Below, one piece after another: positions 31,728 to 41,398 of a DNA stretch of 64,000 bases. Origin of the DNA: Myxococcus hansupus. Lineage in GTDB: Bacteria; Myxococcota; Myxococcia; Myxococcales; Myxococcaceae. The stretch is taken from assembly GCF_000280925.3 (NCBI RefSeq), contig NZ_CP012109.1:124001-188000 (forward strand), in the 5' to 3' direction. How positions within the stretch are numbered: the first letter of the stretch is position 1; each line of letters starts with the position of its first letter. Below the pieces are notes generated by a model. That model made no database searches. It saw only the letters and a program-made list of their open reading frames with translations, and was not told the DNA's origin. The position numbers and the translations under genes were made by a program.

Positions 31728-34007
31728 CTACAGGTCGCGCAGACGCAGTCCCACGCGTGCGAGCAGCGGCGGGCCCAGGGTGTCCACACCGGCGCGGCCC
31801 GCGAGGTACTCGCGGTCGAAGAGGTTCTCCACCGCGCCGAAGACGTGCAGCTTCCAGAAGAGGTGGCGGCTGGCGGAGACATCGACCACCGCGAAGCCCC
31901 CCATGGGACGTTCGTTGAGGTCGTCCTCGAACTGGGAGCCCGTCATGCGCACCTGCACCGTGGCCGTCACGATGTCGGGGTCGTGGAAGGTGACGATGGC
32001 GGTGCCCCGGTGACGCGGGTCCTGCGCGAGCTGCTTGCCCACCAGCTCGGGTTGCCCCGGTGAGCGCGTGACGACGGGGTCGACGAAGGTGTACGCGAGC
32101 AGCGCCGTCCACTGTCGAGACAGCTTCCAGTCCACGCTGGCCTCCACGCCGCGCACCCGTGCCTGTCCCAGGTTCTCCCGCTGGCGGGCCGAACCATCGG
32201 GGAGCGGCGTGGCCAGGGTGACGTTGGTGATGGGGTCATCGAGCACGTTCCAGAAGCCCGTGACGCGCGTGGTGAGTCCCAGCGACGTGGACTCCGCTTC
32301 CACGCCGGCTTCGCCGCCCCACAGCCGCTCCGCGCCCAGGTTGGCGTTGGCGGCGGTGAGGATGGTGCCCACTTGGAAGGGGCGGTACAGCTCGTTGAGC
32401 GTGGGCGCGCGGAAGGCGCGGTATGCGGAGGCGCGGAGGGTGAGCCACTCGATGGGGCGCAGCCGCAGGCCCAGGCGCGGGCTGAGCTGTTGCTCGGTGC
32501 GGTCCTCGAACGCGGTCGTGTCCTCGCTCCCGTTGGCGCGGGCCACGCGCTGCTCGCCGTCCGTGTTGCGCCACACGTCCATGCGGAGCGCGGCGCTCAA
32601 CTCCAGCGCGGGGATGGGTGTGTAGAGGTCCTCCAGGAAGACGCCGCCCGAAAGCTGCGTGCCTCCGGCGCTGCGTCCCACCGTGGCGGTGTCAGAAGGT
32701 GAGGGCGGAAAGAGCTGCTCCTCGGACGTGCCGGCCATTCGCCGTGCATCCAGTCCCGCGGTGAAGACGTGGGTCCCCAGCCCCGTCCACGTGGGGCCGC
32801 TCCAGACGAGCGATGCGCCCTGGTCATTGGCGGGCACCGTTTGTGATGCGGTCAGCGCCTCGGTGGAGCGGTCCGCCGCCACGCGGGCCCGGTCCTGTTC
32901 GAAGCGCTGCGCCCGGCCGTAGAGGTCCAGCGTGAAGGTGCCACCGCGCTCCGTGCGCAGCTTCGCGCCCGCGCCGAAGTGTGCCAGCTCCACGCGCGCG
33001 GTGGTGAAGCGGGTGCCACCGTTCTGATTTTCACGAAAGAGGCCCGCGCGAGCGGAGAGCGTCAGTGCGTCCGTGGCATCCGCTTCGATGCGTCCGTTGA
33101 TGACGGCATGGTCGCTGGGAGTGTTCGAGTCGATGGCGCCGCGCTGTGCCGGGCTGACGATTTCGTAGCCGTCGCTGTTGAGGAGTTCGGCTTCCAGTGA
33201 GGCGCGAACGGGGCCCCAGCTATTCGCGGCGCGCGCCGCGACGAGGCCGGTGTTCGCATTGCCGTACGAGGCATCCGCGTCGACCTGGAGCCCGGTGATG
33301 GGCCGCGACACGAGCTGTACGACGCCGCCCAGCGCGCCGCTGCCGTAGAGCGCGGAGCCGCCGCTGGGGACGACCTCGATGCGCTCCAGCCCGAGCCGGG
33401 GCAGCGAGCGCCAGAAAATCCACCCACCGAACGGGTCGTTGACCGGGATGCCATCGAGCAACACGAGGCTGCGAGCCACGCCCGAAGGCGCGAGCCCGCG
33501 AAGATTGAGGCCCTGCGCCGTGGGGTCGGAGACGAGGCTGGGCGTACGGCGGAACGTGGCCGCGGAGGGCAGGGTGCGGACGAGCGTGTCCTGGGTGAGC
33601 GTGGGGCTCCGGTCGATTTCCGTGCGAGGGATGACCGTGGTGGTCGCGGGCACGTCGCGCGCGGGACGCGGGCGCCGCGAACCCGTGACGACAGTTTGCC
33701 CGGCATCCGATGCGGTCTTCTGGGCCACGGGGGCGTCCGAGGTGTTCCCGCGCGTGGTGGGGCCTGGTGCCGACGGCTCGTTGGTGTCGTGCGCCCCCGT
33801 GCTGCTCGCCTCGCTCGCCGCCACAGGCCGGGGTGCCGCGCTGCTCGCCTCGTTCCCCGCCACAGGCCGGAGTGCCGCACTGCTTGCCTCACTCGCTGCC
33901 GCCGGAAGGGGCGCCGCGAGGAGCGAGAACACGGCCACGAGTCCCAGGTGCGAACGCGCCGAGGGCGGGCGCGGACTCCGATGAATCACGAGGCGGTCGG
34001 GCATCAC
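31728..34007 (-). CDS. TonB-dependent outer-membrane receptor
   Basis: 759 residues. The signal peptide (LGLVAVFSLLAAPLPAAA) is followed by a low-complexity stretch with near-repeats of EASSAAxRPVA (residues about 38-75). The plug domain is at about 105-235 (GQTVVTGSR, LNLRGLAPSGVARSLVLLDG, ERIEVVPSGGSALYGSGALG). The beta-barrel fills the rest, with aromatic-rich strands to the end (FDREYLAGRAG). The plug resembles the BtuB/FepA class that imports iron chelates or cobalamin. No cobalamin riboswitch or Fur-like box is obvious in the 150 bp upstream, so the ligand cannot be inferred. The final residue is Leu rather than the usual Phe. Confidence 0.92.
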   Translation of the reverse strand: MMPDRLVIHRSPRPPSARSHLGLVAVFSLLAAPLPAAASEASSAALRPVAGNEASSAAPRPVAASEASSTGAHDTNEPSAPGPTTRGNTSDAPVAQKTASDAGQTVVTGSRRPRPARDVPATTTVIPRTEIDRSPTLTQDTLVRTLPSAATFRRTPSLVSDPTAQGLNLRGLAPSGVARSLVLLDGIPVNDPFGGWIFWRSLPRLGLERIEVVPSGGSALYGSGALGGVVQLVSRPITGLQVDADASYGNANTGLVAARAANSWGPVRASLEAELLNSDGYEIVSPAQRGAIDSNTPSDHAVINGRIEADATDALTLSARAGLFRENQNGGTRFTTARVELAHFGAGAKLRTERGGTFTLDLYGRAQRFEQDRARVAADRSTEALTASQTVPANDQGASLVWSGPTWTGLGTHVFTAGLDARRMAGTSEEQLFPPSPSDTATVGRSAGGTQLSGGVFLEDLYTPIPALELSAALRMDVWRNTDGEQRVARANGSEDTTAFEDRTEQQLSPRLGLRLRPIEWLTLRASAYRAFRAPTLNELYRPFQVGTILTAANANLGAERLWGGEAGVEAESTSLGLTTRVTGFWNVLDDPITNVTLATPLPDGSARQRENLGQARVRGVEASVDWKLSRQWTALLAYTFVDPVVTRSPGQPELVGKQLAQDPRHRGTAIVTFHDPDIVTATVQVRMTGSQFEDDLNERPMGGFAVVDVSASRHLFWKLHVFGAVENLFDREYLAGRAGVDTLGPPLLARVGLRLRDL

Positions 34008-34159
34008 GGTGCGCTCTAGCAGTCCCTGGCCACGGTGCGTGCCGATTGGCGGCGCGGTTCACGCAAAGGTGGCGCGCGTCGAGGACATCCGTCGGGTGTT
34101 GAACGCCGCGTCAGGCAGAGAGGTTTCTGCTCCCCGCGACGGGAGGTGGTGCTGCCGTG

Positions 34160-34447
34160 TCAGCCGCCGGTGCGGCTTCCCGCCACGTCCCGCACGGTGA
34201 GCATGGCGGCATCCACCTCGGCCAGGATGCGCCTCGCGTGGAGCAGGAAGGCCTCTCCGGTGGGGAGCAGGCGCATGCCACTCCGGGTCCGCTCGAAGAG
34301 CTGGGCTCCGAGCTCATCCTCGAGCGCCTGGATGTGCCGGGTCAGCGGCGGCTGCGTGAGGTGCAGGCGTCGCGCGGCGCGGCCCACGTTGCACTCCTCG
34401 GCGACGGCAACGAAGGATTGGATGTGCGTAAGGCTCACGCTGCGCAT
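34160..34447 (-). CDS. LysR-type DNA-binding domain without effector domain
   Basis: 95 residues from the ATG at 34447. This is a complete LysR winged helix-turn-helix (LTHIQSFVAVAEECNVGRAA, LTQPPLTRHIQALEDELG, LFERTRSGMRLLPTGEAFL) plus the start of the linker helix. It then stops at a TGA where a normal regulator would have about 200 more residues of effector domain. I see no continuation of that domain in the 150 bp downstream. It may be a gene remnant or a short regulator that competes for operator sites. It lies divergent to map and upstream of the TonB receptor gene on the same strand. Confidence 0.7.
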   Translation of the reverse strand: MRSVSLTHIQSFVAVAEECNVGRAARRLHLTQPPLTRHIQALEDELGAQLFERTRSGMRLLPTGEAFLLHARRILAEVDAAMLTVRDVAGSRTGG

Positions 34448-34541
34448 TCTAGCGCGGGCCCGAGCGCGGGTACACGCGCCCTTCCGGCCATACCGAAACA
34501 GCATTGGACGCCCGGGGCACGGGAGCCGCACCTTGGCGGCC

Positions 34542-35324
34542 ATGAGTGTTCCATTGTTCAAGGGGACCGAAGTGGAGCGGCTGCGCCGCGCCAGCCAGGC
34601 AGCGGCGGGCACGCTGGCCTTCATTGGCTCCAAGCTGGCGCCCGGCGTGAGCACGGGGGACATCGACCAGTGGGTGCGAGAAGACACGGCGCGGCGAGGA
34701 GGCAAGCCCAGCCAGTTGGGCTACCACGGCTTCCCGGCGACCGTTTGCACCAGCCGCAACCAGGTCGTCTGTCACGGCGTCCCCAACCCGGAGGAGCGCC
34801 TCGCTCGTGGGGACATCATCAACGTGGACGTGACGACGAACCTGGAGGGCTACCACGGTGACACGTCGGCCACGTTCTGCATTGGCGAGGTGTCCGAGGA
34901 TGCTCGCCGCATCGTGGACGTAGCGCGCCGGTGCCGCGACGCGGGCATCGCGGTGGTTCGTCACGGCGCGCGGCTGGGAGACATCGGCGCCGCCATCGAG
35001 GAGCTGGCGAGGAAGGAGGGCTGCAGTGTGGTGGAGGAGTTCGGTGGCCACGGCATCGGCCACCAGATGCACACGCCGCCCACCGTCCCTCACACGGGCA
35101 AGCGGGGAACGGGCATCAAGCTGCGGTCGGGCATGGTCATCACCGTGGAGCCCATGGTGAACCTGGGACGCCCGGAGATTCGCATCCTGCCGGATGGTTG
35201 GACGGTGGTGACGGCGGACGGCAGCCTCTCCGCGCAGTTCGAGCACACCCTCCTCGTGACGGCGGACGGCTGCGAAATCCTCACCCGGCAGGAGCCTGTC
35301 CTCTCGCTGAACGTCGCCTGCTGA
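34542..35324 (+). CDS. map: Type I methionine aminopeptidase
   Basis: 260 residues from the ATG at 34542. The dinuclear metal site is intact: Asp in IINVDVTT, Asp in GYHGDTSA, His in FGGHGIGHQMH, Glu in ITVEPM, Glu in AQFEHT. It removes the initiator methionine from nascent cytosolic proteins. Length and motif spacing match the bacterial MetAP-I core; there is no SH3-type N-terminal extension. The gene is monocistronic, with a hairpin pair downstream. Myxobacterial genomes commonly carry more than one map gene, so it may be a second copy; that cannot be told from this window. Confidence 0.95.
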   Translation: MSVPLFKGTEVERLRRASQAAAGTLAFIGSKLAPGVSTGDIDQWVREDTARRGGKPSQLGYHGFPATVCTSRNQVVCHGVPNPEERLARGDIINVDVTTNLEGYHGDTSATFCIGEVSEDARRIVDVARRCRDAGIAVVRHGARLGDIGAAIEELARKEGCSVVEEFGGHGIGHQMHTPPTVPHTGKRGTGIKLRSGMVITVEPMVNLGRPEIRILPDGWTVVTADGSLSAQFEHTLLVTADGCEILTRQEPVLSLNVAC

Positions 35325-35370
35325 AGCGCCTATTGCGCGACAGTGAACGCCGCCCGCGCCAAAAAGGGCG

Positions 35371-35390
35371 GGCAGGCAGCCGTGCCTGCC
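35371..35390 (+). terminator. Hairpin after map
   Basis: GGCAGGCA (35371-35378) and TGCCTGCC (35383-35390) form a perfect 8-bp stem with loop GCCG. A weaker hairpin, CCGCCC/GGGCGG (35350-35371), precedes it. Only a short T-rich stretch follows. Probably transcription termination between map and the next gene. Confidence 0.45.
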
Positions 35391-35441
35391 GTGGCTTCTT
35401 GGGATGCCTAACCTTGGAGGACGAGGTCAGGAGGCCGCGCG

Positions 35442-36095
35442 ATGAAAAAGGCGATGTTGCTGCACGAGCTGCACCCTGCACTGGTGCACATGCCCCTGGC
35501 GTTGTTGCCCACGGCGGCGATGGCTGACCTCATCTCGGTGACGACGGGTGATGCCTCCTGGGCCCGCGTGGCCCGCCGCATCTGGGTCGCGGGCTCGGTC
35601 AGCGGACTGTTCGCGGGAGTGACAGGGCTGGCGGCCAGCCAGGAGGTCCGGCTGGAGACACCTCGGTCCCAGGACATGACGTTCCTGCACGGTGTGGGCA
35701 ATGCCGCCGTCCTGGCGGGCGCGCTGGGCGTGACGGCGTGGCGGCTTCGTCGTGAACCCACCGCCGCCACCGTGGCGTTGGGGCTCGGTGCGTGTGGACT
35801 GGCGCTCTACACGGCGACGTTGGGCGGGAAGCTCGTCTACGAGCTGGGCGTGGGCCAGCGCGATACGGTGCGGAAGGATGCGCCCATGCTGCTGACGCGT
35901 GACGCGCCGCTCTTGCTGGTGCGCGACGCACTTCGCGGGGCGCAGTGGCTGGTGACGCGTGCGCGTGAGCTCCTCGCGGGTGGGCGGCCTCTGGCCAAGG
36001 GTGCGACGGGGACAGAACCCTCCGGAGAGTCGCTCACGTTGCCGGCACCCGTGGTGGTGTTCCACGGCCGCGGGCGTCCCATGCCGCAGGCGTAG
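35442..36095 (+). CDS. DUF2231-type integral membrane protein
   Basis: 217 residues. The opening LHELHPALVHMPLALLP is characteristic of the DUF2231 family, in which conserved His residues (HPxLVHxP) may bind haem or metal. Four membrane helices are visible between residues 12 and 130 (MPLALLPTAAMADLI, GLFAGVTGLAAS, AAVLAGALGVTAW, LGLGACGLALYTATLGGKL). The C-terminal 80 residues are soluble and basic. Function is not established for the family. Single gene, no linked partners. Confidence 0.85.
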   Translation: MKKAMLLHELHPALVHMPLALLPTAAMADLISVTTGDASWARVARRIWVAGSVSGLFAGVTGLAASQEVRLETPRSQDMTFLHGVGNAAVLAGALGVTAWRLRREPTAATVALGLGACGLALYTATLGGKLVYELGVGQRDTVRKDAPMLLTRDAPLLLVRDALRGAQWLVTRARELLAGGRPLAKGATGTEPSGESLTLPAPVVVFHGRGRPMPQA

Positions 36096-36570
36096 CGCTC
36101 GACGCCGCGGGAATCGCACCCACGGTGCGATGCGATAGGAAACCCGAAGCGGGACGCGCTGTTCCCCACCATCGCCTTGGGCTCAAGTCGGTTCGTTGGG
36201 CCGCCCTCGCCCGTCTTGTCCCGCGCTCATCCTCAGGGATTCTCTCATTTAGCGAGTTGAGCAGTTGGCGCACGAGTGACGGGCGCCCGCTATCGCTGGT
36301 GGAGCGATTCAATCAGTTGAAGCGAGAACACGCCGTCTTCCAGCAAGCCTTCGGGCTCATCTGATTCAGATGAGGGGATATCTCAGGTCCTCATCCCCAC
36401 TTGAGGGTGAAAGCGCGGAACGCTCTGTGAATCCGCGTCGCTTCAACACCCCGCGTTCTGAGGGGCCCTGTGACGGGCCCCGCTTCGCAGCACCCTAAGA
36501 CAAACGTCCCCTTTGACGGCGACTCACCCGCGGCCAGCAGGTGAGCATGCGACGAGGACGTCAGTCCCGA
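36096..36570. other. Intergenic stretch, no supported gene
   Basis: No coherent gene is seen. One frame on the plus strand ending at 36364 closes with a plausible helical peptide (FNQLKREHAVFQQAFGLI), but it lacks a good start and could be a remnant. A perfect hairpin, GGGGCCC (36462-36468) with GGGCCCC (36475-36481), lies near the right side and may terminate transcription from either direction. Confidence 0.5.
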
Positions 36571-36795
36571 CTACGGACACGGCGCGGGAGAACAGTACGG
36601 CTGGCCAGGCATCCGCGAGCAGCAGTTGAAACGGTCATTGCAGTAGACTGTGACGTCACCATCTGAGCAGGCATAGACGCCTTGCTCTTGCGATTGCATC
36701 GGGTCCTGGGCAGACGACTCTGCGTCCACCGGTCCACCACATCCCATCGACAGCAGTGAAGCAGCCAGCAGCACGCCTTTGACGAGCGACTTCAT
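36571..36795 (-). CDS. Small cysteine-rich lipoprotein
   Basis: 74 residues from the ATG at 36795, with GAGGAGG about 10 nt upstream (a GTG at 36801 is an alternative). The signal peptide ends in a lipobox, LLSMGCGGPVD. After a short acidic/Gln spacer (SSAQDPMQSQEQG) the C-terminal 35 residues carry six Cys (YACSDGD, VYCND, NCCSR, YCSP, PCP), enough for three disulfides. This looks like a small disulfide-stabilised domain tethered to the outer membrane. No family is recognised. Confidence 0.75.
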   Translation of the reverse strand: MKSLVKGVLLAASLLSMGCGGPVDAESSAQDPMQSQEQGVYACSDGDVTVYCNDRFNCCSRMPGQPYCSPAPCP

Positions 36796-37298
36796 TTGCA
36801 CAAAGCCTCCTCTTTGGGCCGACCGGATGGACGGTCCCTAAATGATAGCATCGTGCAGCGAGTTTCCCGCGTCGTTCCGTTGACGTGGCGCGTTGGATGG
36901 CGCCGAGAGCCAGCGGGAGCGTCCGCCGCAGCAGTCCTACCCAATCCAATCGCGGTGTGAGCCTCGCCCGCTTCCGTGGACACCCCCGATGTGGTGGAAG
37001 GGTGTTCGATGTCGGAGCGCGAGAAGAAGAGACGACAGCGACGTAACTTCATCCTCACTCGGTTACATCAGCCCTTGGAATACGAGCGAACGGCTGAGGT
37101 GCGAAGGCAGGCAGCGTAGTCATTCTGTCCACCGAAGCGGGTGAGGCTCGCGCGGGACCGACACCGCTTTCCCGTGGTTCGCTCACGTCCGCCCGCTCGA
37201 CTGGCCATCAGCGCGGTAACGAAGCGGTAGCGAATGTCCATTGACGACGCGGCCGTCCGCATCCTTGATGGGTTCAGGGCGAACGCGAGGGACTCGGA
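36796..37298. other. Intergenic stretch, no supported gene
   Basis: About 500 bp of lower-than-average GC with no frame that keeps a coding-like third-position bias. A 20-nt word at 37130-37149 recurs exactly at 62307-62326. The right end supplies the promoter region of the metallohydrolase gene at 37299. Confidence 0.5.
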
Positions 37299-38384
37299 AT
37301 GCAGGCACTCGGAAGCAAGGCGCAGGGGGCTCGGCTCGAGCGCATGAAGGCGTCACCGCGCTTCAAGGACGGGACGTTCCACAACACCTCCCCGGTGAGT
37401 CAGGGGCTGAAGAAGGGCACCGCTGTCTCGACGATGAAGGAGTTCCTCTGGGGTGGTCAGCGGCGGGTGCCAACGGGCGTGCTGCCCATCGTCAGTCCGC
37501 TCGAGCAGTGGCTGCGCCCGGTGCAGAGCGGACTCCGCGCGACATGGCTCGGTCACTCCACCGTCCTGCTCGAGGTCGATGGAATGCGCGTGCTGACAGA
37601 CCCGGTGTGGGGAGAGCGCATCTCTCCGCTGCCCTTCGCGGGACCGAAGCGGTTTCACCCCGCACCGGTGAAAATCGAGCAGCTTCCCCCGATCGACGCG
37701 GTCGTCATCTCGCACGACCACTACGACCATCTCGACTATGCGACCATCCTTCAGCTCATCCCGCTCGGCGTCCCGTTCATCACCTCGCTGGGGGTGGGCG
37801 CGCATCTGGAGGCGTGGGGCGTGCCTCCTGAGCGAATCACCGAACTCGACTGGTGGGAGTCCACGCAGGTCGGCCGCCTGACCTTCACCGCGGCGCCTTC
37901 GCAGCACTTCTCGGGGCGCGGCGTGGCCGACAGGAACCGGACGGCGTGGTCGTCCATCGTGGTGCGCGGCCCACGTCACGCCGTCTTCTTCAGCGGCGAT
38001 ACGGGGCTGACGCACGAGTACGTGGAGATCCGGCAGCGGCTGGGACCCTTCGACCTTATCATGCTCGAGGTCGGCGCGTGGGACCCGGCTTGGGGAGACA
38101 TTCACCTCGGACCGGAGAACGCGTTGAAAGCGCACGAGTTACTGGGCGGTGGCGCTTTCCTGCCAGTCCATTGGGGCACGTTCAATCTCGCCATCCATTC
38201 CTGGGATGAGCCCGCGGAGACGCTCGTGAAGCTCGCCCCGACGAACGCGCCGCTGGTCATGCCGCGGCTCGGGCAGCCGATTGAGCCGCGCCAGGTGCAG
38301 TCCATTGACCCCTGGTGGCGCGAGGTCGAGCAGACCGAGACGGAACCGGCGCCGGTGGAGGCCGTGACAGAACCTGCTGACTGA
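37299..38384 (+). CDS. Metallo-beta-lactamase-fold hydrolase (NAPE-PLD/UlaG type)
   Basis: 361 residues; the ATG at 37299 follows GAGG. The binuclear metal motif HDHYDHLD starts at His139. The preceding TWLGHSTVLLEVDGMRVLTD and the later FFSGDTGL and VHWGTF blocks match the N-acylphosphatidylethanolamine phospholipase D and L-ascorbate lactonase branch of the fold. The N-terminal extension with FKDGTFHN and the FAGPKRFHPAP loop favour NAPE-PLD-like proteins, so a membrane phospholipid substrate is possible. No signal peptide is seen. It is convergent with the molybdenum hydroxylase pair. Confidence 0.9.
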   Translation: MQALGSKAQGARLERMKASPRFKDGTFHNTSPVSQGLKKGTAVSTMKEFLWGGQRRVPTGVLPIVSPLEQWLRPVQSGLRATWLGHSTVLLEVDGMRVLTDPVWGERISPLPFAGPKRFHPAPVKIEQLPPIDAVVISHDHYDHLDYATILQLIPLGVPFITSLGVGAHLEAWGVPPERITELDWWESTQVGRLTFTAAPSQHFSGRGVADRNRTAWSSIVVRGPRHAVFFSGDTGLTHEYVEIRQRLGPFDLIMLEVGAWDPAWGDIHLGPENALKAHELLGGGAFLPVHWGTFNLAIHSWDEPAETLVKLAPTNAPLVMPRLGQPIEPRQVQSIDPWWREVEQTETEPAPVEAVTEPAD

Positions 38385-38409
38385 CGCAGCAGCACAGGCA
38401 CGGCGCCCA

Positions 38410-38889
38410 TCAGCCGCCGCCCGCGCCGCTTCGCAGCAGCAGGGCGGCGCGCTTGATGGCGGCGCGGATGCGGACATAGGTGCCACAGCGGCAGACGTTG
38501 TCGCTCATCGCCGCGTCGATGTCCGCGTCAGAGGGCTGGGCGTTCCTTTTGAGCAGCGCCACGGCGGCCATGATCTGCCCCGGCTGACAGAAGCCGCACT
38601 GGGCCACGTCCTCGTCCATCCACGCTTGTTGCACGGGATGCAGTCCCTGGGCGCCCAGCCCTTCGATGGTGACCACCGCGCGGCCAGACAGTCCACCCAC
38701 CGGCTGGATGCAGGGGCGGAAGGCCTCGCCGTCCAGGTGACTGGTGCACGCGCCGCACACGCCCACGCCGCAGCCGTACTTCGGGCCTGTCACGCCCAGC
38801 ACGTCGCGCAGCACCCACAGCAGGGACAGGTCCTCGGGCGCTTCCACCGACACCGTCTGGCCATTGAGGATGAACCGATGTGCCGGCAT
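38410..38889 (-). CDS. (2Fe-2S) subunit of an aldehyde/isoquinoline oxidoreductase-type enzyme
   Basis: 159 residues with two iron-sulfur clusters. The N-terminal plant-type site is [16 protein letters not shown] plus the later Cys of FRPCIQP; the C-terminal helical site has CGFCQPGQ and NVCRCGTY. This is the small subunit of xanthine oxidase-family molybdenum hydroxylases that lack a separate FAD subunit, like isoquinoline 1-oxidoreductase (IorA). It passes electrons from the molybdenum subunit, encoded 2 nt upstream on the same strand, to an external acceptor. Confidence 0.93.
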   Translation of the reverse strand: MPAHRFILNGQTVSVEAPEDLSLLWVLRDVLGVTGPKYGCGVGVCGACTSHLDGEAFRPCIQPVGGLSGRAVVTIEGLGAQGLHPVQQAWMDEDVAQCGFCQPGQIMAAVALLKRNAQPSDADIDAAMSDNVCRCGTYVRIRAAIKRAALLLRSGAGGG

Positions 38890-38891
38890 GC

Positions 38892-41048
38892 TCAGACTCC
38901 CTCGTCGAGGATGGGAAAGCGGGTGGGCATCGAGCCTCGCGCTCGGGCAATGGCGTTGGTCAGGGCCGCCGCCGCGCTGGGATAGCCGAGCTCGCCCACG
39001 CCGCCCACGCGGTCATCCGAGCGGACCAGGTGCACCTGGATGTCGGACGGGACGTGCTTCATGCGCATCCAGCGATAGTCCGCGAAGCTGCCCTCGCGCA
39101 CCGCGCCCGCGTCGATGTGGATTCCCGCGCTCAGCGTGGTGGACATCGCATCCACCGCCGCGCCCTGGAGTTGCGCCTCGATGCCCTTGGGGTTGATGGG
39201 CAGGCCGACATCCGCGGCGATGACGATGCGCAGCACCCGAGGCGTCTCTCCCGTGACATCCACTTCGATGAGGTGCGCGATGGCGCTGTCCCACTCCTCG
39301 AGGACGGCGACGCCCTGAGCGACACCGGGTGGCAGGCTTCGGCCCCACTGTCCCTCCGTGGCGACCTTGTCCAGCACCGCCTTGAGGCGATTCGACGTGA
39401 GCCGCTCGCGTCGCAGCGCGACGGGGTCCACGTGGAGCTCGCGGGCCAGCTCGTCGATGAAGACCTCGTTGGACACGCCCACCTGGCTGGTGAACACCGA
39501 GCGGAACGACGCGGTGGGAACGGGAATCGCCACGTCTCGCAGTTCCTGGTTCACCCATCCGAAGCTGTAAGGGAGCTTCTGGGAGAGCGCGAAGAAGACC
39601 GCGCTGGTGACCTCGGGCAGGACCTGTCCTGCCAGCGCGGTGAGTGCGTCACCGAAGCCATGGGGGAACGCCACGGTGGGAATGGCGGCCCGGTGATGCC
39701 AGCCCAGGATTCGTCCGCTCGGGCCCAGGTAGGCGAGGATGCGGTGGTGACTGGCGGGGCGGAAGCGGCCGTGGCGCATGTCATCCTCGCGGCTCCACAT
39801 CAGCTTCACCGGTTTGCCAATGGCGCGTGACACGAGCGCGGCCTCCTCCGCGGCCTCGGTGAAGAACCTGCGGCCAAAGCCACCACCGGCCCGGAGGGTG
39901 TGCACCGTCACTTGCCACGGCGTGAGCCCCCAGCCGAGCGCCCGGGCCACCTCGCGCTGCGCGTGTTTGGGGTCCTGCGCCCCCACCCAGACCTCCGCCT
40001 GTCCGCCTTGCACGCGGGCCACGCAGCTCTGCGTCTCCATGGGTGCGTGCGCCAGATAGGGGAAGTCGAAGCGTCCCTCCAGCGTCCGCGTGGTGAACAG
40101 CGGAGGTAGGGGCCTTGGGCCCATGGCGTCACGAAGGCGGGCCCGGATGTCCGCGTCCGACAGCGCGCTGGCGGGGCCGGGCGTCCAGGTGATGCGCAGC
40201 GCCGAGCGCGCCGCGAGCGCCTGTCCGAAGGTTCGGGCCACCACCGCCACGCCCGTGCCCAGGGGCACCACCGCCACCACGCCGGGCATCGTCCGCGCCG
40301 AGGCACCGTCGACCGCCTGGACGGTGCCGCGCAGCGTGGGAGGCCGGGCCACCACCGCCGGCAGCGCCTCGGGGATGTCCAGGTCCAGGGCATGGCGCGT
40401 GGCGCCCGTGACCATGTCCCTCGCGTCGATGCGGCCGGTGGGCTGGCCCACCAGCTTGAACTGGCTCACGGGCCTGGGCTGGCTGGAGACCCCAGGGAGC
40501 AGCACGCGAGCGGCGTCCTCCGCCAGTTCCCCGTAGTCCGCCCGCCGTCCGTCGGGTGCGCTCACCACACCGTGCGAGGTGGAGAGGGTATGGGCCAGGA
40601 CGCGCCACCGCAGCGCCGCGGCGGTGACCAGCCGTGCCCGGGCCTCCGCCGCCGCGGCGCGCAGGGGGCCCGTGAGGAAGCGCATCGTTGACGAAAGGCC
40701 GGTGAGCTGGATGACCCAGCGAGGGTCCGCGTCGGCGCTGCGCACGTCGACCTGGTCGAGCGCCAGGTCGAGTTCCTCGGCGACGAGCATGGCCACGGCC
40801 GTGGTGATGCCCTGGCCCATCTCCGTGCGGGGCAGGGTGGTGACCACGCGCCCATCGGACTGGACGGCGAGATAGAGGCTCATCGCCGTTGTCGCACTGT
40901 CCAGGGGCTCCGTCGCCTCGGCCTCGGGTACGTCGAGCCCCAGCCGTGCGGCAATCATCAACGTGGGAGAGGCCATGACCCACGTCAGGAATCGACGGCG
41001 GTCCAGCCCCTCGGGAACAGTCACGTCTGGCTTGAGCATGTCCGCCAT
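38892..41048 (-). CDS. Molybdopterin-binding subunit of an aldehyde/isoquinoline oxidoreductase-type enzyme
   Basis: 718 residues. The N-terminus has a twin-arginine-like signal, [20 protein letters not shown], so the pair is probably exported folded. Two aldehyde-oxidase/xanthine-dehydrogenase-like domains follow ([47 protein letters not shown]). The catalytic Glu is in GVGELGYPS near the C-terminus. This is the IorB-like half of a two-subunit hydroxylase that adds water oxygen to an aldehyde or N-heterocycle. The substrate is unknown. It is first in a two-gene operon with the 2Fe-2S subunit; a dedicated cofactor chaperone gene (XdhC-like) is not visible nearby. Confidence 0.93.
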   Translation of the reverse strand: MADMLKPDVTVPEGLDRRRFLTWVMASPTLMIAARLGLDVPEAEATEPLDSATTAMSLYLAVQSDGRVVTTLPRTEMGQGITTAVAMLVAEELDLALDQVDVRSADADPRWVIQLTGLSSTMRFLTGPLRAAAAEARARLVTAAALRWRVLAHTLSTSHGVVSAPDGRRADYGELAEDAARVLLPGVSSQPRPVSQFKLVGQPTGRIDARDMVTGATRHALDLDIPEALPAVVARPPTLRGTVQAVDGASARTMPGVVAVVPLGTGVAVVARTFGQALAARSALRITWTPGPASALSDADIRARLRDAMGPRPLPPLFTTRTLEGRFDFPYLAHAPMETQSCVARVQGGQAEVWVGAQDPKHAQREVARALGWGLTPWQVTVHTLRAGGGFGRRFFTEAAEEAALVSRAIGKPVKLMWSREDDMRHGRFRPASHHRILAYLGPSGRILGWHHRAAIPTVAFPHGFGDALTALAGQVLPEVTSAVFFALSQKLPYSFGWVNQELRDVAIPVPTASFRSVFTSQVGVSNEVFIDELARELHVDPVALRRERLTSNRLKAVLDKVATEGQWGRSLPPGVAQGVAVLEEWDSAIAHLIEVDVTGETPRVLRIVIAADVGLPINPKGIEAQLQGAAVDAMSTTLSAGIHIDAGAVREGSFADYRWMRMKHVPSDIQVHLVRSDDRVGGVGELGYPSAAAALTNAIARARGSMPTRFPILDEGV

Positions 41049-41398
41049 GGGGCAAAGTCTCCCATGCTCGATGTGTGGGGCCAGCAGCGCGAAGCCGTTC
41101 GTTTACCCGTCCGACGCGCGTCCTGTTCAGGTGAGGACTGTGCAGCCTCCCTCTCCAGCCCCCACCCTCCACAAGGCCTCTATCCCGCCGGTACGTAGGC
41201 GCGCGCAGTGGCCGTCGATCCCTCGATGAAGCTCTGGGAGCGTGGAAGTGCGTGACGACGCCCGCCATGGGTGCGGCGCGAGCTCCGTGTCGCGGTCCTC
41301 CTTCAAGAGGACCTCAACGTCGGTACCTTCGGCGGGCGCAGGCCGCTTCACGGAGGGCTGGGCCATGGCGGGCCCGTCGCTTCGAACGCGGCACCCTC
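41049..41398. other. Intergenic stretch between operon and methyltransferase remnant
   Basis: No frame here shows a recognisable protein. It holds the promoter region of the molybdenum hydroxylase operon (minus strand) and the sequence after the methyltransferase remnant. Confidence 0.4.

Noticed and set aside
34008..34160. Possible cobalamin riboswitch before the TonB receptor
   Set aside because: The conserved B12-box sequence and the flanking conserved blocks are not found on the minus strand.
36125..36364. 79-residue plus-strand frame ending FQQAFGLI
   Set aside because: No convincing start or homology; only the last 20 residues look protein-like, so it may be a remnant.
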